From: JBAYNS01 sp041678625
GTDB taxonomy: Bacteria > Patescibacteriota > Gracilibacteria > Peribacterales > Peribacteraceae
DNA: 7,913 bases
Assembly (NCBI GenBank): GCA_041678625.1
Contig: JBAYNS010000045.1
Coordinates: 1 to 7,913, forward strand
Direction of reading: 5' to 3'
Below, piece after piece: positions 5,845-7,913 of this stretch. How positions within the stretch are numbered: the stretch's first letter is position 1; each line of letters starts with the position of its first letter. The notes under the pieces are model-generated. The model was given only the letters and a program-made list of their open reading frames with translations. It did not search any database and was not told where the DNA came from. A program made the translations under genes and the position numbers.

Positions 5845-5921
5845 AGGCGCGTAGCTCAGCTGGCTAGAGCATCGGTCTCCAAAACCGGGGGTCGCAGGTT
5901 CAAGTCCTGCCGCGCCTGCCA
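5845..5921 (+). tRNA. trnW: tRNA-Trp (anticodon CCA)
   Basis: This 77-base cloverleaf has no mismatch except one wobble. The acceptor stem AGGCGCG (5845-5851) pairs with CGCGCCT (5911-5917). The D stem is GCTC/GAGC. The anticodon stem TCGGT/ACCGG has one T-G pair and the loop CTCCAAA, so the anticodon is CCA (5879-5881), reading UGG. The variable loop is five bases, and the T stem GCAGG/CCTGC has loop TTCAAGT. The discriminator base is G, as expected for bacterial tRNA-Trp, and the CCA end is encoded (5919-5921). Both ends of the gene are partly repeated nearby. Confidence 0.97.
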
Positions 5922-5997
5922 GAGTTATAACTTCTACACACACTCGGAAGTAGTGAAATCTGCGAACGGTCCCTCATAGCGCAAAGCGCGACGTGGG

Positions 5998-6010
5998 GCC
6001 GCGCCTGCCA
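5998..6010 (+). repeat. Copy of the last 13 bases of tRNA-Trp (possible attachment-site duplicate)
   Basis: GCCGCGCCTGCCA is identical to 5909-5921, the end of the T stem, the acceptor 3' strand, the discriminator and CCA. It lies 89 bases downstream. Duplicates of tRNA 3' ends are the usual trace of integrase-mediated insertion. The bases on both sides of the match differ, so the match is limited to the tRNA end. No integrase is seen in the window. The rest of the 5922-6090 gap holds a ten-base palindrome AGTTATAACT (5923-5932) and another, CTTTCGAAAG (6070-6079), but no gene I can support. Confidence 0.5.
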
Positions 6011-6090
6011 CATTGGGCACATGACCGGTTTGCCTTTGGGGCATAGAGGTTGGTGAAGTCCAGATTCGACTTTCGAAAGAAGCAATCAAG

Positions 6091-6735
6091 ATGCTGCCAA
6101 CGTTAACAACAAATCAGCGGCAGAAACTTGAGGAAGAAATTGCAGTCTTGAGCAGAGATTTACCTGCCAGTTGTAGAACAGAGTTTCGAGACGTAGAAAC
6201 CCCAGAAAAACTGTTTGAAAGAGTCAATGAGCTTCGGGTGCGAGAAGCTTTTAAGAAAAGATTATACAGTATCCAACGCGGCAAAGATTTTCTCCACGAT
6301 AAAATACAAACTGAGAAAACTCCTGATTGGTTTGCCCAAAAGGAGTCTTTAGAATTTTTAGTTGAGGTGGCAAGCGTACAACTCTCTCAGGCTCTGCATC
6401 AAAGAGTAAATGCAGGTTATGAACATGGCGTAGATGATCGCAGCGATATTGGATCTATTGTTCTAAAGAAGGTAACAAAGTACAAAGAAATTACTAAAGA
6501 AGCACATCTCCCACTTGTAGTTTGCATAGTTCCGAATATCCACAAATACATTGATGAACAGGATATTTGTGCCAGTCTAAAAGACTGGCATGCCTTTGAT
6601 CTCGATGTGAATCCAAGTTCGGAATATCTTAGTGCAGTGATATGTATGTGGCACAAGTTCCCCTCGGGTTCAACATTTGGAGAAATACATAATCCAAACG
6701 CCAAGTACCCAATTTGTTGCAATTTCACACATTGA
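6091..6735 (+). CDS. Unknown 214-aa soluble protein
   Basis: The frame runs from ATG 6091 to TGA 6733-6735 and is clearly more AT-rich than topA. The first 80 residues are charged and mostly helical, possibly coiled coil (LEEEIAVL, RVNELRVREAF). The middle has hydrophobic helices (SLEFLVEVASVQLSQAL). Residues about 140-214 look like a folded alpha/beta core with PLVVCIVPNI, then a strand SEYLSAVICMW and a closing HNPNAKYPI. That last pattern reminds me of the C-terminal part of uncharacterised nuclease-like proteins, but no catalytic D-ExK set is visible, so no function is claimed. No signal peptide or membrane helix is seen. The upstream site AAAGAAG is a weak Shine-Dalgarno. The frame stays open back to the stop at 6022-6024 but has no start codon there. 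It converges with the DnaJ-like gene, with 19 bases between. Confidence 0.7.
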   Translation: MLPTLTTNQRQKLEEEIAVLSRDLPASCRTEFRDVETPEKLFERVNELRVREAFKKRLYSIQRGKDFLHDKIQTEKTPDWFAQKESLEFLVEVASVQLSQALHQRVNAGYEHGVDDRSDIGSIVLKKVTKYKEITKEAHLPLVVCIVPNIHKYIDEQDICASLKDWHAFDLDVNPSSEYLSAVICMWHKFPSGSTFGEIHNPNAKYPICCNFTH

Positions 6736-6754
6736 TCTTTGACCCCAATATCAG

Positions 6755-7913
6755 CTATTTACTGAAGGGCTTTGTTTTCCGATTAAGTCTAAAAATGGCC
6801 CCTCGTGGTATTTGATCAAGAAAAAGAACGATGTTAAAAGATGTTTGGCTCCTCGTTTCAGGAAAAATAATTTCAGTTTTTTGGTCGGTGCCGATTTTTA
6901 CATGAAGAATCAGATCTCCTGCCGTGTCTCCTAAACGCCCATCATCTCCTTGCTCTTTAAGCTGAAAGATTTGACCATCATCTACAGCAGTGGGGATCGA
7001 GATTTTCGCCGTTTTCTCTCCGGATATCCTGCCTTCTCCTTTGCAACGATGACACAATTCAAAACCGTCAGCCGCAAATTTAGGGTGGACGTTGCGAAGC
7101 TCATATTCAGGTGCTCTGCTACCATAGCATTCAGGGCAACGCACGAATGCTTGGTATTTAACAACGCGGCCAACTCCGCTCGTGGCTTCTGTTGATGTGA
7201 TAGTTACTTCTAAATGAATATCTCGCGCTTGTCGCTCATATTCCTGTCCTCCTACTGAGAGTCTAAAAAGGCTTTCAAAGAACGTATTGAACTTGGAGTC
7301 TCTTTCGGCATTTGCAGGAATTGTACTGGTAATTAATTCTCCAGTAGGGCTATAAAAACTTACTCCTCTAGATAATAACCTGAATGCAAGTACGTTGCTG
7401 GTGATTAACTTTAGCAAATACTTAAGTGATAAAGAATTTACCTTTTTCTCTAGAATGGGAATTGAAAAAATACTGATAATCCACAAACCAAGAACCACTC
7501 GTTGAAAGTAAAAAGCCAAGAGAATTCCCGATACAAATAACGCAATACTACCAAGCATTTTAAATGGCTCTCTCACTGCAGATGCCTTGGCTCCTGCCCA
7601 AATGACAATCAATCCTGCTATCACCAAAGGTGACCACCATCTAAAAATATAGATGCTCAAAATCCCTGAAAATATGATGCAGAGATTAGACATTAGATAA
7701 ATCGTTTTTACAGTGGCTATCTCGTCAACGATGGACTCGTGAATTAAGTTACGAATGTTTCGATCTGAAAATGATGTGAAAAAAATCCTTGGAACTAGCC
7801 GTACATCCATATTGATAAAAGCTGTCTTGCTTTCAATCTTCTGCACCAGAAGATCATGCTCTTTCCTTTCATCTTCACTACTCTCAAGAAGATATGGTGG
7901 GTCTTTCTTTACA
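6755..7913 (-). CDS. Membrane protein with a DnaJ-type C-terminal region and shortened zinc domain (5' end may lie outside)
   Basis: The minus-strand frame ends at TAG (6757-6755) and is open to base 7913. GTG at 7846 would give 363 aa, but 22 further open codons precede it, so the true start may be outside. In 363-aa numbering, about four hydrophobic segments lie at 48-68, 72-88, 96-115 and 117-132. A linker at 188-207 contains FFESLF and GG, matching the FESFFGG linker of the dnaJ product here. ARDIHLEVTIT (207-217) then matches its [11 protein letters not shown]. Cysteine pairs C237/C240 and C265/C268 (the second as CHRCKGEG) replace the four modules of DnaJ. Residues 282-317 match the DnaJ stretch [13 protein letters not shown] to PAGDLYV. 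A tail follows to 363. No HPD or J-domain is in the visible part. The likely role is a membrane-tethered client-binding module; this is inferred. Confidence 0.75.
   Translation of the reverse strand, partial: VKKDPPYLLESSEDERKEHDLLVQKIESKTAFINMDVRLVPRIFFTSFSDRNIRNLIHESIVDEIATVKTIYLMSNLCIIFSGILSIYIFRWWSPLVIAGLIVIWAGAKASAVREPFKMLGSIALFVSGILLAFYFQRVVLGLWIISIFSIPILEKKVNSLSLKYLLKLITSNVLAFRLLSRGVSFYSPTGELITSTIPANAERDSKFNTFFESLFRLSVGGQEYERQARDIHLEVTITSTEATSGVGRVVKYQAFVRCPECYGSRAPEYELRNVHPKFAADGFELCHRCKGEGRISGEKTAKISIPTAVDDGQIFQLKEQGDDGRLGDTAGDLILHVKIGTDQKTEIIFPETRSQTSFNIVLFLDQIPRGAIFRLNRKTKPFSK

Noticed and set aside
5900..6085. A 61-codon minus-strand frame overlapping the tRNA 3' end
   Set aside because: It overlaps the tRNA, is rich in C, M and P without structure, and its Cys spacing does not make a zinc site I can defend.
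1..7913. CRISPR array, insertion sequence, rRNA or riboswitch
   Set aside because: No regularly spaced repeats, transposase, rRNA core or known riboswitch motif was seen on either strand.

Overview
The window looks like a bacterial chromosome segment of intermediate GC. Five well-recognised genes can be named: dnaJ, a KH/R3H RNA-binding protein (khpB/jag type), an HU-family nucleoid protein, topoisomerase I (topA) and tRNA-Trp(CCA). Several things suggest, but do not prove, a Candidate Phyla Radiation (Patescibacteria) genome such as Peregrinibacteria/Peribacteria. These are the mostly single-gene transcription units, several genes without a Shine-Dalgarno sequence, a KhpB lacking the Jag-N domain and standing apart from yidC, and very small proteins. 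UGA appears to be a normal stop, because dnaJ and the 6091 gene end on it and dnaJ has family-typical length. UGA-glycine lineages such as Gracilibacteria are therefore unlikely.

Layout. Bases 1-356 (minus) hold the N-terminal part of an unknown single-pass membrane protein. It has a near-perfect extended -10 promoter so close to the ATG that the mRNA should be leaderless. Divergent from it, 511-1578 (plus) is dnaJ, with a crossing pair of inverted repeats upstream. Bases 2857-1627 (minus strand) carry HU, a bidirectional terminator, a 27-codon ORF for an arginine-rich CPHCGH mini-protein with a good Shine-Dalgarno and its own double-hairpin 3' end, and then khpB. A 326-base divergent spacer separates HU from topA (3124-5478, plus).

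Bases 5479-6090 have no protein gene but are full of structure: a 35-base GC-rich palindrome, two diverged copies of a tandem-hairpin repeat, and tRNA-Trp(CCA) at 5845-5921. Thirteen bases of the tRNA 5' end recur 110 bases upstream, and thirteen bases of its 3' end recur 89 bases downstream. Beyond the tRNA the sequence becomes visibly more AT-rich and carries two convergent unfamiliar genes. One is a 214-aa soluble protein of unknown function (plus). The other is a membrane protein whose C-terminal half is a DnaJ-type substrate-binding region with a shortened zinc domain (minus, open at the window end). This segment may be an accessory region next to a tRNA attachment site.

How the genes work together. 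The left two-thirds is housekeeping: protein folding (DnaJ), DNA supercoiling and packaging (TopA, HU, divergently arranged) and RNA binding (KhpB). The most novel objects are the membrane-anchored DnaJ-like protein, the 27-aa zinc-knuckle-like protein, and the repeats around the tRNA.
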